From contig JBELML010000120.1 in NCBI GenBank assembly GCA_042095835.1, positions 1 to 19,551 on the forward strand: a DNA stretch of 19,551 nucleotides, in the 5' to 3' direction. This document shows positions 1 through 8,833 of the stretch, one piece after another. Source of the stretch: DATFKA01 sp042095835 (GTDB lineage Bacteria; Bacteroidota; Bacteroidia; Chitinophagales; Saprospiraceae). The position numbers and the translations under genes were made by a program. Position 1 is the first letter of the stretch. Each line of letters begins with the position of its first letter. The notes beneath the pieces are model-generated. The model searched no databases and was not told the origin of the DNA. It saw nothing but the letters and a program-made list of their open reading frames with translations.

Positions 1-54
1 TTAGCCTCAAAATACTGTTTTCTCGCCTGCAACAGAAAACCTTAGACAACTTCA
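1..54 (-). repeat. Left copy of a 54-bp repeat, inverted relative to 19471-19524
   Basis: The reverse complement of this stretch matches 19471-19524 at 53 of 54 positions; the only difference is base 46 against 19479. The match stops just past base 54 and runs to base 1, so the true repeat may continue outside the window. Read on the minus strand, the copy starts about 20 bp after the rpmF stop codon. It contains overlapping dyads (GTTTTC/GAAAAC and CTGTT/AACAG) and a GAGGC motif. No reading frame of note crosses it. It could be a dispersed intergenic repeat, the end of a mobile element, or a repeat at which a short-read contig broke. Confidence 0.85.
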
Positions 55-74
55 AGGTAAAAAAGGAGTGAAAC

Positions 75-272
75 CTAGATTTCTTCCTCAATTGCTTTTA
101 CCAATAATTTTCCTCTGTAGTATAGATTCCCCTCAGCATCGGTATATGCACGATGGCGAAGGTGCTTCTCTCCAGTGACATTACAAGTTACTACATTAGG
201 TGTAGCTGCTTTATAATGCGTTCTGCGCTTGCGTTTGCGCTGCTTCGAAATTCTACTCTTAGGATGTGCCAT
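75..272 (-). CDS. rpmF: 50S ribosomal protein L32 (bL32)
   Basis: A 65-residue basic protein of normal L32 length, a component of the large ribosomal subunit near the peptidyl transferase region. The N-terminus MAHPKSRISKQRKRKRR and the later TGEKHLRHR match the family pattern. Only one cysteine (C30) is present, so the CxxC zinc ribbon found in some L32 proteins is absent and this is the cysteine-poor, zinc-independent type. The start is an ATG at 272-270 and the stop is TAG at 77-75. It lies 28 bp after the DUF177 gene on the same strand, the common bacterial yceD-rpmF arrangement, and is probably co-transcribed from the promoter in front of DUF177. The fatty-acid genes plsX-fabH that often follow are not visible; the end repeat occupies that position. 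Confidence 0.97.
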   Translation of the reverse strand: MAHPKSRISKQRKRKRRTHYKAATPNVVTCNVTGEKHLRHRAYTDAEGNLYYRGKLLVKAIEEEI

Positions 273-300
273 TTCTCAACTATTTAAAAAGATTCAATTA

Positions 301-831
301 TTACTTGTCTTTAAACTTCTTCAATTCTTCCCAAATGGGATTGCTGCTTTTTTGCGCTTCATTTTCTTGATCCTCAGGCCATAAGTGATCCAACAATTCC
401 TCGTTACAGGGAGGTTTTTCCTCCGCCTCGCAATCGTACACCTTGATCATAGGTATCGATAAGATTATAAACTCATAGGCGTATTTAGCGAATTTGAGTT
501 TAATAGCTTCTGGATGCAAATAGATGACTTCAGGATCTTCACTCTCTGTTTCGGTAGATACTTTTACAAGTAATCTATTGTTGCCGGCCACAGGTAAATG
601 AATATCTGCCAAACATCGGTCACAAGTCGAATTGACCTTCCCTTTAAAGTCGAAGTGCAATACGAGTAGACCAGGCTTTTTCTCCAAACTCACCTTTAAA
701 TCAATTAAAGCTTGCTGAATAGGAGAAGATTCAAATTGCTCAAAAAAGTGCCCATCAATTTGATATTGATAATCGTGCATTCCATCGGCAAGGCCTTTGA
801 TCGGAATGCTAAATTCTACTAGCGGGTCCAT
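301..831 (-). CDS. DUF177/YceD family protein
   Basis: A 176-residue cytoplasmic protein of the DUF177 (YceD) family. YceD homologues are almost always linked to rpmF and have been tied to 23S rRNA processing and ribosome assembly; the exact role in Bacteroidota is not certain. The family CxRC signature is at residues 70-73 (CDRCL), followed by the conserved segment E120...P127...C134. A further cysteine is at 142, so C70, C73, C134 and C142 could bind metal (inference). The C-terminus (NPIWEELKKFKDK) resembles the family's 'DPRW..L' ending. The ATG at 831 is supported by the family-like N-terminus (MDPLVEFSIPIKGL). It precedes rpmF by 28 bp and the two form an operon. Confidence 0.93.
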   Translation of the reverse strand: MDPLVEFSIPIKGLADGMHDYQYQIDGHFFEQFESSPIQQALIDLKVSLEKKPGLLVLHFDFKGKVNSTCDRCLADIHLPVAGNNRLLVKVSTETESEDPEVIYLHPEAIKLKFAKYAYEFIILSIPMIKVYDCEAEEKPPCNEELLDHLWPEDQENEAQKSSNPIWEELKKFKDK

Positions 832-1130
832 TCCTTGATTTTTTAAGCGAAGTACGCCGATCTCTTTCGATCTTTGTAACTTTTATTTTAAAGCGGATGC
901 AAAGGTACGTTTTTTCTATAATAAATGAAATGCCCTTTTTGATTTTATCCTTCTAAAAATTAATCTGTGTTTAACTACAATCAAGTACGTATTCTAAAAT
1001 AGAAGCCCTACTTTTAAATTTTGTAGTGTACATAATTTTTAAAGTCTTATAAAGAAAAGCAATATTCATTTTGCTGAGACGTATTAGGATAAATTACATC
1101 CCAAACTATTTTTAAACCGATCTATTCAAC
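832..1130. other. Divergent intergenic region between DUF177 and the giant surface protein
   Basis: About 300 bp of AT-rich DNA between two divergently transcribed genes. It holds the minus-strand TACCTTTG box (900-907). On the plus strand TAAATTTTG at 1015-1023 is one base longer than the TAnnTTTG consensus and is only a weak candidate for the downstream gene. No RNA gene, convincing hairpin or additional ORF was seen. Confidence 0.6.
900..907 (-). promoter_or_regulatory. Putative -7 box of the DUF177-rpmF operon
   Basis: On the minus strand this reads TACCTTTG, an exact match to the Bacteroidota -7 consensus TAnnTTTG. It lies about 70 bp upstream of the DUF177 start codon, which would give a leader of roughly 60 nt. 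I see no clear TTG/TTTG -33 element at the expected distance. Confidence 0.5.
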
Positions 1131-4100
1131 ATGGAGCCTCTACACAACCATAAATCTTGGGTTGCTTGTTTATTCTATTTGTTGCTCACCCAATCTAGTT
1201 TTGCTCAAGCTACTGTCTATACTGCAGATTTTAGTGGCAACGGAAGGCGCACTGGTAATAATTGGAGCTCCGTAGGCCGAGAGTGCGATGGCCGTGGCTC
1301 TTTTGGTACTAGTGGCGGTGCTTTTGTGATTAATGACTTCGAAGGTACAGGCTGTGTCAATGGGAATGATGGAGCCAACGATAATACCCTCACGATCGGT
1401 CCAATCGATGTCTCCAATTTCAACTGCGTGCGGGTTACCTATGCTGCACAAGGGATAGGTAGCTTTGAAGCAACGGGTCAAAGCGGTGCGGATTATTTAG
1501 AAATAGTTGTTGCTGCAGACGGCGGAGATGTCTCTACCTTTGTCCACGAGAATGGTGGCAACGGCTTTGGATTTAATCGAGAAGTTGCTATTCCACCAGG
1601 GACACAGGACGTAGAAATTTTTATTGTAGGCGGTAATCAATCGATTGAGGAATTTTATATCATCTCTAATATATCCGTTTTAGACTACAGTATTCCACAA
1701 CTAGTCAACAATATCACAGGGCCTTGTGCAGGGACTATTTTTAACCTGAATGATTATATGCCCTCAGGGACACCTAGTGGAGAGTGGTTCGGTGATCCAG
1801 GGATCAATGGGAGTACCTGGGATGCCACTGACCTAAACCCTGGTACTTATGATCTGGTCTTTGAGCCCATTGATCCATGTACGAATCCCTGGGATATCAC
1901 CGTAACTCTTGGAGGTGGAAGCACCGCAGGGAGCGGCAGTCTTGATACTTGTAGCACCACGGGTATGGGCACCTTTGACCTGACACAATTGAACGCAAGC
2001 ATAGGTCCTGGAAATATCTTTTGGTCTGAAGATATAGAGCGCAATAATGAAATTACTCGTCCTGATCGCTACGAAGCGAGTAATGGTATGATCGTTTATG
2101 GCTCCTATAATGATGATGGTTGTTTTTCTGCGCCAGGTCAGGTAGAACTGTTTGTAAACGGACCGGCTGAAATTACCAACCTACCAGATACCGTTAATAA
2201 CTGCGGGGAATATATCTTGCCCGATCTGGCAATGGACCAATCTTACCTAGACTTTAATGTAGGAGATACCATTACGGCTAGTCAACGGGTAATCATCAGT
2301 GAAGGCGAAGGAGATTGCATCGATACGGCGGGTTTTCAAGTCAATATTTTTCCAGTCTTAGATATTGATCCCTATATGGGCGATACGACTGCCTGCGATA
2401 GTTTACTGCTTCCAGCAATTTCAGGGGCTAATTTATCAGGGAACCAGGCGTATTATACTGCTCCAGCTGGTATGGGGCAGCGCATAGAGGAGAATAGCCA
2501 CTATGTATTTATAGGTATCGATACTCTATATGTGTTTGATGAAAATGACAATTCTTGCAGCGATGAAGAATCCTTTATAGTCAATATTGGGCAATCTGCT
2601 CAAATTTTTGTGCGGGATACCGTTGTTTGCGACACCTTTACCTTTCTTGCTCTCCAAAGTACGGGCAATTTTGAGGGCTATTATCTAAGCCCTGGAGGTG
2701 CTGGTCTTCGCTTTGAAGAAGGAGATGGGATCAAACGTCCTGAAGGTACATATACTATTTTTGCACGTGCGGGCTCAGGTGATTGTGTGTCAGAGGCCAG
2801 CTTTGACATCCGTTTTCAACGCGCTCCTGATCTTTCTACCGTTAGTAGTCCAACCTTTTGTGATACCTTTTTATTGCCAGAGATATCGGGTACTCAGTTA
2901 TCAGGTAGTGAAACCTATTTTAAGGATTCCATCGGCGGGGTTATCGTACAGCCAGGCTTTTTAATTGAAGAAACGACCACCTTTATATTATTGGATCGCA
3001 TCGGTAGTTGTGCCGATACCGCTATGTTTACCGCGGTCATTATTCCCACACCTAGTCTAGATACTATTGCAGATACGACCGTTTGTGATGCCATTGTCCT
3101 ACCTCCGATTACTGGAGATGATGTATTTGTGGCAGCATATTTTACAGCACCTGGTGGAGGAGGTAGTATTTATGAAGTAGGCGACACTTTGCGCAGTACT
3201 CAAAGTCTTTTTGTCTACGATGAACGCGATAAATGTACCGAGGAATTCAGCTTTGAACTGAACGTCGATACTTTACCGATCTTCGACGCTCCCCTTGGAG
3301 ATCGAATTATCTGCGGCACCTTTACTTTGCCAAATATTCAAGGACCCAGCTTGCTGGGAGACGAAGTCTTCACTACGGAGCTAGGAGGACTAGGAGATAC
3401 GATCCAAGCAGGAACGGTTTTTTCAGATAGTGCTTTTATTTATCTTTTTGCAGGAGTTGAAGGATGTTTGGCTCAGGACAGTCTGCAATTGTTGATTAAT
3501 GCCCAACCTGTTTTAGATACTTTACCAGATACTTCTGTTTGTGATTTTTATGTGCTGCCACCCATTGTCGGCGCTGATCTCACCAGTGAGGTGGCTTACT
3601 ATAATCAAGCCGATGGTCAAGGTCAACGTTTCAGACCGGGAGATACTTTACGCACTTCGGGGATGTACTATGCTTATGATGAAACGGAATTGGCCTGCAT
3701 AAGCCAAGATTCTTTTTTTATCAGTATTGGCTTGACCCCTATTTTTGATCGACTAGGCGACACAGTGGGTTGTAATAGCTTTTTGCTGCCACCTTTAAGT
3801 GGAACCAATCTCACCAATCCGGTCTATTCTAGTGAAGCATTTGGCCTGGGCGCACAACTGGAGGAGGGAGAAGAATTATTGAGCGATCAAAGAGTTTTTG
3901 TATACGCCGAAGATATTGGCTGCTTAGATACTTTCTCTTTTGCCGTTGATATCATTTCTCAGACGGATATTGCTTTGGGCTTTACAGATACGAATGCCTG
4001 CGATGGCTTTGTCTTGCCAGCTATTACAGCCATCAATCCCACTGGTACGGAGGCCTATTACACAGGATCAATGGGGACAGGTACCGAAATACCTGCGGGG

Positions 4101-7100
4101 ACCAGCTTGAGTGACTCCACAGTCTTATTTATTTTTGGTGGGATTGGGACATGTTTCGATCAAGATACCCTCACCATTAATATTAAACCTAGCCCTATTA
4201 TTGATGCAATTTCCAATCAGGTCGTTTGCGACTTTTATGTGCTACCAGCTATTTCAGGACAAAATTTGAGCGGGACCGAGGCCTATTATGATACCCTCAC
4301 CAACGAGCGCTTTTTAGCCGGCGATACTTTACGCATCAGTAGAGTTTTAGAAGCAAGAGATACCAATAACTTCAACTGCACAGCGGTAGAAAGATGGAGT
4401 GTCACCATCACTCCTAATCCTGTGATTGATCCCTTAACTTCAATAGTCGCCTGTGATTCTACGGCCCTACCTGAAATACAAGGAAGTTTTCTACCAAGTA
4501 GTGTAGCCTTTTTTAATGAACCTTCTGGTAGTGGCGACCGCTTTTTGCCAGGCCAATTTATTGATGTCAATCAAACCTATTTTGCTTATGCCGATTCGTT
4601 GGGCTGTGTAGATCAGGTAGAATTGACGATAGATTTAAGTTTTACACCTCAAGTTACATCAGCAATTTCTGATACTCTGGCTTGTTTTGACTTGATACTT
4701 CCCGAAATCATGGGGAGCAACCTGAGTGCGGATATAGGCTATTATAGCCAAGCCAATGGAACAGGTTCATTCCTTAATGCAGGTACTCGATTTACCAATG
4801 ATACCGTGATTTACCTCTTTGGAGCCAATGGATCCTGTGTATTGAACGATACGATTAATATTCAGGTAGCGGAAACCGATGGGGCCGTTTCGGTAGTAGA
4901 TTCCATAGATTGTAATGGAGGTATGGGCAGTTTGGAGCTGGACATCACAGCTGGGCTACCACCTTATCAGATAGACTGGAATAATGATCAATTTGACGAT
5001 TCAAGCAAGCTCACGAATGTTTTGGCTGGCTTATATGCAGTGACGGTTAGCGATGCTAACAATTGTAGCTTTTCCGATTCGCTTCGCTTAAGTGAGCCAC
5101 CAGATTTAATACTCAATTGTAATATTATTAATCAAGTTACCCAGCCTAATGGGAGCGATGGCAATACACACATAGATCTTCGCGGAGGTACCTTACCGTA
5201 TACCGTGATTATTGGAGGAGATATCATCGATACCATCCTTTTCAATGAGGAGGGAACCATCGTGTTGGATACCCTAGCCGCTGGAAATTATACCGTACAA
5301 GTAGCCGATCAAAAAGCGTGTATCCGAGATTGTGACTTTAGTATTACTGCTCCACCTTGTGCCTTGACACTTAACCCTACAGTAGAAGATATTGATTGTA
5401 ATGCTGCTGATAATGGATTGATCAATCTCAATATTACGGATAGCAGAGCACCACTAAGCATAGATTGGAATGTTGATAGCCTAGATGGTCAGGAGATGGT
5501 GCAAGGACTTAGTCCTGGAACCTATTCTGTCACCGTTACTGATGCAAATACTTGTATAGATTCGGCAAACTTCAATTTGGTGGAGCCACCAGTCCTATCC
5601 TTAAGTGGTTTTGAAACGCAGCCCGTAAGTACCAACGATGCTAATGATGGGGTTGCCACTATTCAATTTACTGGAGGGGTAGCCCCTTACCAGTTGATTT
5701 GGGATGGCCCCATGTCTGATACCCTTGAGTTGGCCACTGCCGATAGTGTAGTGATGGATAGCTTGATGCAAGGGATTTATATATTTGGTGTCCTTGATGC
5801 TAATGGTTGCATCGCTAGTACTACGGTCACCATCACCAATCCGAATTGTGGGATGACGATCGATTTTGTCAAAACCAACCAAAGTTGTCCAAATACCAAT
5901 GAGGGAAGTTTGGTTCCCCTGATCACTGGAGGTGTAGCACCTTATATGCTGATTTGGAGCGACGGTAGTACAGACAGTATCCGATCAGGTTTAGCTCCTG
6001 GCTTGTATGAACTGACCGTTTTAGATAGTGAAACCTGCGTGACGGTGGCCAGCGATTCGATTATTATTGAACATGATTTGCCGGCGATATTAGATGTTCA
6101 AGTAGATACAGCTATCTGTGAAGCGGCTTGCAATCTACTGGAGGTCGAATTTTCTGGTACAGCACCCTTTACAGTAAACTTTCAGATAAATAACACACTA
6201 GGGATTACTACTGATTCCTTAGAGGCAGATTCTACGAATGCACAGCTAGATATATGTTGGGATGCTGTTCCTGGAGGAGATTTTGCCCTTGATTTTCTTC
6301 GACTCGATGATGCTAACTGCCAACTAGCGCTAGATACTGCGATCCAGTTTGCCAAGTTGCAGAATGATACCAATTATGTGCGGGAGACCATCTGCGAAAA
6401 TGATACGCTAATGGTGAATGGCAATGCTTATCACCTAGCCAACGCCCAAGATACAATGACCTTGCTAGGAGCTGCCCAAACGGGTTGCGACTCCTTTATC
6501 GTAGTAGATTTGAGCTTTTTCGCCTTAGGGAGAGATACTATTCGACCATTAATATGTCAAGAAGATACTTTTGAAATCAATGGAAATCGCTACGATTTTG
6601 CCAATCCCAATGGATTTGAGTTGCTACCAAATCAAAGCGCCAATGGTTGTGACTCCTTGGTGTTTGTCGAGCTCGCCTTCTTTCCTGTTGATACCAGCCG
6701 TGTGGTAGATACCTTATGTGTCGGCGAATTTGTAAATATAGGAGATCAAACTTTTACGGCTACTAACCCAGGGGGCTTTGCGGTGTTAGAAAATGCTGCA
6801 TCGAGTGGTTGTGATTCCATTGTGGAGGCTAGCTTTACTTTTGTGAATCAGTTTGAAAGTAGTATGAGCCCAACTATTTGTGCGGAGGATAGCCTCCTCG
6901 TAAATGGTACCGTCTATAATTTTGTCAACCCTATCGGAGTAGAAACTTTTACCTCGAGTGGTGGTTGTGACTCGGTAGTCAGTATTGCGCTAGACTTTTT
7001 CCCCATTGATACGCAGTTTATCAATAATACCCTTTGTCCGGGCGATTCGCTTGTCGTCAATGGACAGACTTTTAATGAAGCCAATCCTAGTGGTATTATT

Positions 7101-8774
7101 GTACTTCCTGGTTTTGGCCTCCAAGGTTGTAATGGGATTATCAGTGTGAATTTAACTTATTTAGAAAACGCCAGCACGGATATTAATTCTATGTTTTGTC
7201 CAACCGATACCATCATTGTGAATGATGTAGCTTATCATTTTGATAATCCTAGTGGAATAGAAAAATTGGTAGGTCAGGCTGCTAATGGCTGCGATTCTAT
7301 TGTGAGCGTTGATATGCAATTCTTCGCGGAGATTCGTACGACAATTGTTGATACCTTATGTGCTGACGGTGTTATTGTCGTTAATGGGAATACCTATGAT
7401 GTCAATAATCCTAGTGGTGAAGAACGCTTGCTAGGACAAGGGCAGAATGGTTGTGATAGCATCGTGGTTGTCGATTTAAGCTTCTTCGAGGCAGTAGTGG
7501 CTAGCCTGAGTGGAGACACGGCTATTTGTGCAGGAGACGATGCCCAGATTACCTTCAATTTGATAGGGGGCAATACCTTTGATCTAGTAATCATGGCCGA
7601 GGATGGCCAAACCGAAAACCTCTCTAATGTTTCTACGGGGCTGGTACAAACTTTCCGTCCAAACGCAACTTTTGATTTACAAATTGTAAGCTTGGCCAAT
7701 ACAGAGAATGGATGCAGCAGTCAGGATCTTGTCTCCCAGCCTATACAGGTAAGTGATATTTCAGTACAAGCTCAGGTTTTATCTGATTTTAGTGGGTTTG
7801 GAGTGAGTTGCGCAGATGCTTCAGATGGCAGGATCAGAGCAGTTGCCGAAAATGGCGTCGCTCCTATCCAATACAATTGGAGTACTGGTCAGAATGGAAC
7901 GGAACTCAATACCTTATCCGCAGCGACTTATCAAGTCACGGCAACCGATGCTGGTGGATGTATAGATTCTGCAATAGTACAAATCACAGCACCCGCTGCA
8001 TTGAATCTGGACGCTAATTCCATTTCATCTATTTGCCCCACGAATCCCAATGGTGCGATAGTCATAAATAATCTTACAGGTGGAGTAGGCCCCTACGAAT
8101 ATTCTTTAGATGGGCAGTTTTTTCAGCCAATTGGTAGCAATACCAGCATTATCAACGGACTTGATCCAGGGAGCTATGATCTCATTATCCAGGATTTGAA
8201 CGATTGCCAATTGGAGCGTAGCCTGACCATTGTAGAAGAGCCTATTTTTATTGATCTGGGCGATCCTATTGACCTGAATATTGGGGATACAGTTCAATTG
8301 AATCCACAAAGCAATTTTGATTTAATTGATTTTAGCTGGCAGCCAGTAGATATCTTGAGTGGTACCAATACCACTACACCAATTGCTAGTCCTGAGCGGA
8401 CCTCAGTGGTTACGCTATCGGCCGTAGATACCTCTGGTTGTTCGGTTACTGGTACAGTGACCATTTTTGTCAATCAGACGCGCCGTGCTTATCCACCAAG
8501 CGCCTTTACACCCAACGAAGACGGATTCAATGATCAGTTTACGATTTTTGGAGGTGCTGATATGGAGGAGATAGAAGTGCTGGAAATCTTTGATCGTTGG
8601 GGGAACGTGCTGTTTCAAAAGCTGAATTTCCCTCCTAATCAAGAGCAGCTAGGCTGGGATGGTAGGCACAATGGCGGTCCTGTATCGAGTGGTGCCTATG
8701 TCTACAGAGCAGTGGTGCGCTATACCAATGGAGATCGGGTAGCCTTGGAGGGAGAGGTGAGTTTGTTGAGGTAG
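1131..8774 (+). CDS. Giant T9SS-secreted repeat protein with gliding-motility-type (type B) C-terminal domain
   Basis: A 2547-residue predicted extracellular protein. Residues 1-25 are a signal peptide ending SSFA|Q. Residues about 27-190 form a beta-rich domain of unknown type, followed by about 150 residues of Ig/PKD-like sequence. Residues about 346-1249 are roughly 12 tandem ~75-aa repeats (pattern 'CDxxxLPxIxG..LsG..aYY...GxG....aGdtl'). Residues 1250-1651 are about five SprB-like repeats with 'GG.aPY.i.W..G....L..G.Y.v.V.Da.gC'. Residues 1745-2121 are seven ~54-aa repeats ('C..D...vNG..y...NPsG......GCDSiv.v.l.F'). Two more SprB-like units and a PKD-like unit follow. Residues about 2450-2547 are the sorting domain (SAFTPNEDGFND, FDRWGNVLF, WDGRHNGGPVSSGAYVY), which directs export by the type IX system. 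The reading frame is intact throughout. Most likely an adhesin or gliding-associated surface fibre; the ligand is unknown. The TPR lipoprotein gene follows after 59 bp, possibly co-transcribed. Confidence 0.93.
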   Translation: MEPLHNHKSWVACLFYLLLTQSSFAQATVYTADFSGNGRRTGNNWSSVGRECDGRGSFGTSGGAFVINDFEGTGCVNGNDGANDNTLTIGPIDVSNFNCVRVTYAAQGIGSFEATGQSGADYLEIVVAADGGDVSTFVHENGGNGFGFNREVAIPPGTQDVEIFIVGGNQSIEEFYIISNISVLDYSIPQLVNNITGPCAGTIFNLNDYMPSGTPSGEWFGDPGINGSTWDATDLNPGTYDLVFEPIDPCTNPWDITVTLGGGSTAGSGSLDTCSTTGMGTFDLTQLNASIGPGNIFWSEDIERNNEITRPDRYEASNGMIVYGSYNDDGCFSAPGQVELFVNGPAEITNLPDTVNNCGEYILPDLAMDQSYLDFNVGDTITASQRVIISEGEGDCIDTAGFQVNIFPVLDIDPYMGDTTACDSLLLPAISGANLSGNQAYYTAPAGMGQRIEENSHYVFIGIDTLYVFDENDNSCSDEESFIVNIGQSAQIFVRDTVVCDTFTFLALQSTGNFEGYYLSPGGAGLRFEEGDGIKRPEGTYTIFARAGSGDCVSEASFDIRFQRAPDLSTVSSPTFCDTFLLPEISGTQLSGSETYFKDSIGGVIVQPGFLIEETTTFILLDRIGSCADTAMFTAVIIPTPSLDTIADTTVCDAIVLPPITGDDVFVAAYFTAPGGGGSIYEVGDTLRSTQSLFVYDERDKCTEEFSFELNVDTLPIFDAPLGDRIICGTFTLPNIQGPSLLGDEVFTTELGGLGDTIQAGTVFSDSAFIYLFAGVEGCLAQDSLQLLINAQPVLDTLPDTSVCDFYVLPPIVGADLTSEVAYYNQADGQGQRFRPGDTLRTSGMYYAYDETELACISQDSFFISIGLTPIFDRLGDTVGCNSFLLPPLSGTNLTNPVYSSEAFGLGAQLEEGEELLSDQRVFVYAEDIGCLDTFSFAVDIISQTDIALGFTDTNACDGFVLPAITAINPTGTEAYYTGSMGTGTEIPAGTSLSDSTVLFIFGGIGTCFDQDTLTINIKPSPIIDAISNQVVCDFYVLPAISGQNLSGTEAYYDTLTNERFLAGDTLRISRVLEARDTNNFNCTAVERWSVTITPNPVIDPLTSIVACDSTALPEIQGSFLPSSVAFFNEPSGSGDRFLPGQFIDVNQTYFAYADSLGCVDQVELTIDLSFTPQVTSAISDTLACFDLILPEIMGSNLSADIGYYSQANGTGSFLNAGTRFTNDTVIYLFGANGSCVLNDTINIQVAETDGAVSVVDSIDCNGGMGSLELDITAGLPPYQIDWNNDQFDDSSKLTNVLAGLYAVTVSDANNCSFSDSLRLSEPPDLILNCNIINQVTQPNGSDGNTHIDLRGGTLPYTVIIGGDIIDTILFNEEGTIVLDTLAAGNYTVQVADQKACIRDCDFSITAPPCALTLNPTVEDIDCNAADNGLINLNITDSRAPLSIDWNVDSLDGQEMVQGLSPGTYSVTVTDANTCIDSANFNLVEPPVLSLSGFETQPVSTNDANDGVATIQFTGGVAPYQLIWDGPMSDTLELATADSVVMDSLMQGIYIFGVLDANGCIASTTVTITNPNCGMTIDFVKTNQSCPNTNEGSLVPLITGGVAPYMLIWSDGSTDSIRSGLAPGLYELTVLDSETCVTVASDSIIIEHDLPAILDVQVDTAICEAACNLLEVEFSGTAPFTVNFQINNTLGITTDSLEADSTNAQLDICWDAVPGGDFALDFLRLDDANCQLALDTAIQFAKLQNDTNYVRETICENDTLMVNGNAYHLANAQDTMTLLGAAQTGCDSFIVVDLSFFALGRDTIRPLICQEDTFEINGNRYDFANPNGFELLPNQSANGCDSLVFVELAFFPVDTSRVVDTLCVGEFVNIGDQTFTATNPGGFAVLENAASSGCDSIVEASFTFVNQFESSMSPTICAEDSLLVNGTVYNFVNPIGVETFTSSGGCDSVVSIALDFFPIDTQFINNTLCPGDSLVVNGQTFNEANPSGIIVLPGFGLQGCNGIISVNLTYLENASTDINSMFCPTDTIIVNDVAYHFDNPSGIEKLVGQAANGCDSIVSVDMQFFAEIRTTIVDTLCADGVIVVNGNTYDVNNPSGEERLLGQGQNGCDSIVVVDLSFFEAVVASLSGDTAICAGDDAQITFNLIGGNTFDLVIMAEDGQTENLSNVSTGLVQTFRPNATFDLQIVSLANTENGCSSQDLVSQPIQVSDISVQAQVLSDFSGFGVSCADASDGRIRAVAENGVAPIQYNWSTGQNGTELNTLSAATYQVTATDAGGCIDSAIVQITAPAALNLDANSISSICPTNPNGAIVINNLTGGVGPYEYSLDGQFFQPIGSNTSIINGLDPGSYDLIIQDLNDCQLERSLTIVEEPIFIDLGDPIDLNIGDTVQLNPQSNFDLIDFSWQPVDILSGTNTTTPIASPERTSVVTLSAVDTSGCSVTGTVTIFVNQTRRAYPPSAFTPNEDGFNDQFTIFGGADMEEIEVLEIFDRWGNVLFQKLNFPPNQEQLGWDGRHNGGPVSSGAYVYRAVVRYTNGDRVALEGEVSLLR
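2166..4877 (+). repeat. Repeat block A: about 12 tandem ~75-aa Ig/PKD-like modules
   Basis: In-frame coding repeat inside the giant protein (residues about 346-1249). Most units carry a Cys near 'CDxxxLP', a central 'YY....GxG', a 'GDTL/AGT' turn and a second Cys before the closing beta strand, consistent with one disulphide per module. Units diverge at the DNA level, so recent slippage expansion is unlikely. Similar repeats are widespread in flavobacterial T9SS surface proteins. Confidence 0.85.
6363..7493 (+). repeat. Repeat block C: seven tandem ~54-aa 'GCDS' modules
   Basis: In-frame coding repeat (residues 1745-2121) of seven units. The strongest conserved positions are a Cys followed by D/E, 'vNG..Y', 'NPsG', and 'GCDSiv.v.lsFf'. 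It is flanked on both sides by SprB-like/PKD-like modules. The two cysteines per unit suggest disulphide-stabilised small beta modules. I do not know a named family for it. Confidence 0.85.
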
Positions 8775-8833
8775 GCAAGAAAGAATTGTAGCAGTTTACG
8801 TATCTTTCTGTTTCAATCAACACTTCTTTAAAC

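Noticed and set aside
8778..8809. AGAAAGA/TCTTTCT inverted repeat between the giant gene and the TPR gene
   Set aside because: Weak AT-rich 7-bp stem with an 18-nt loop and no T-run; not a credible terminator.
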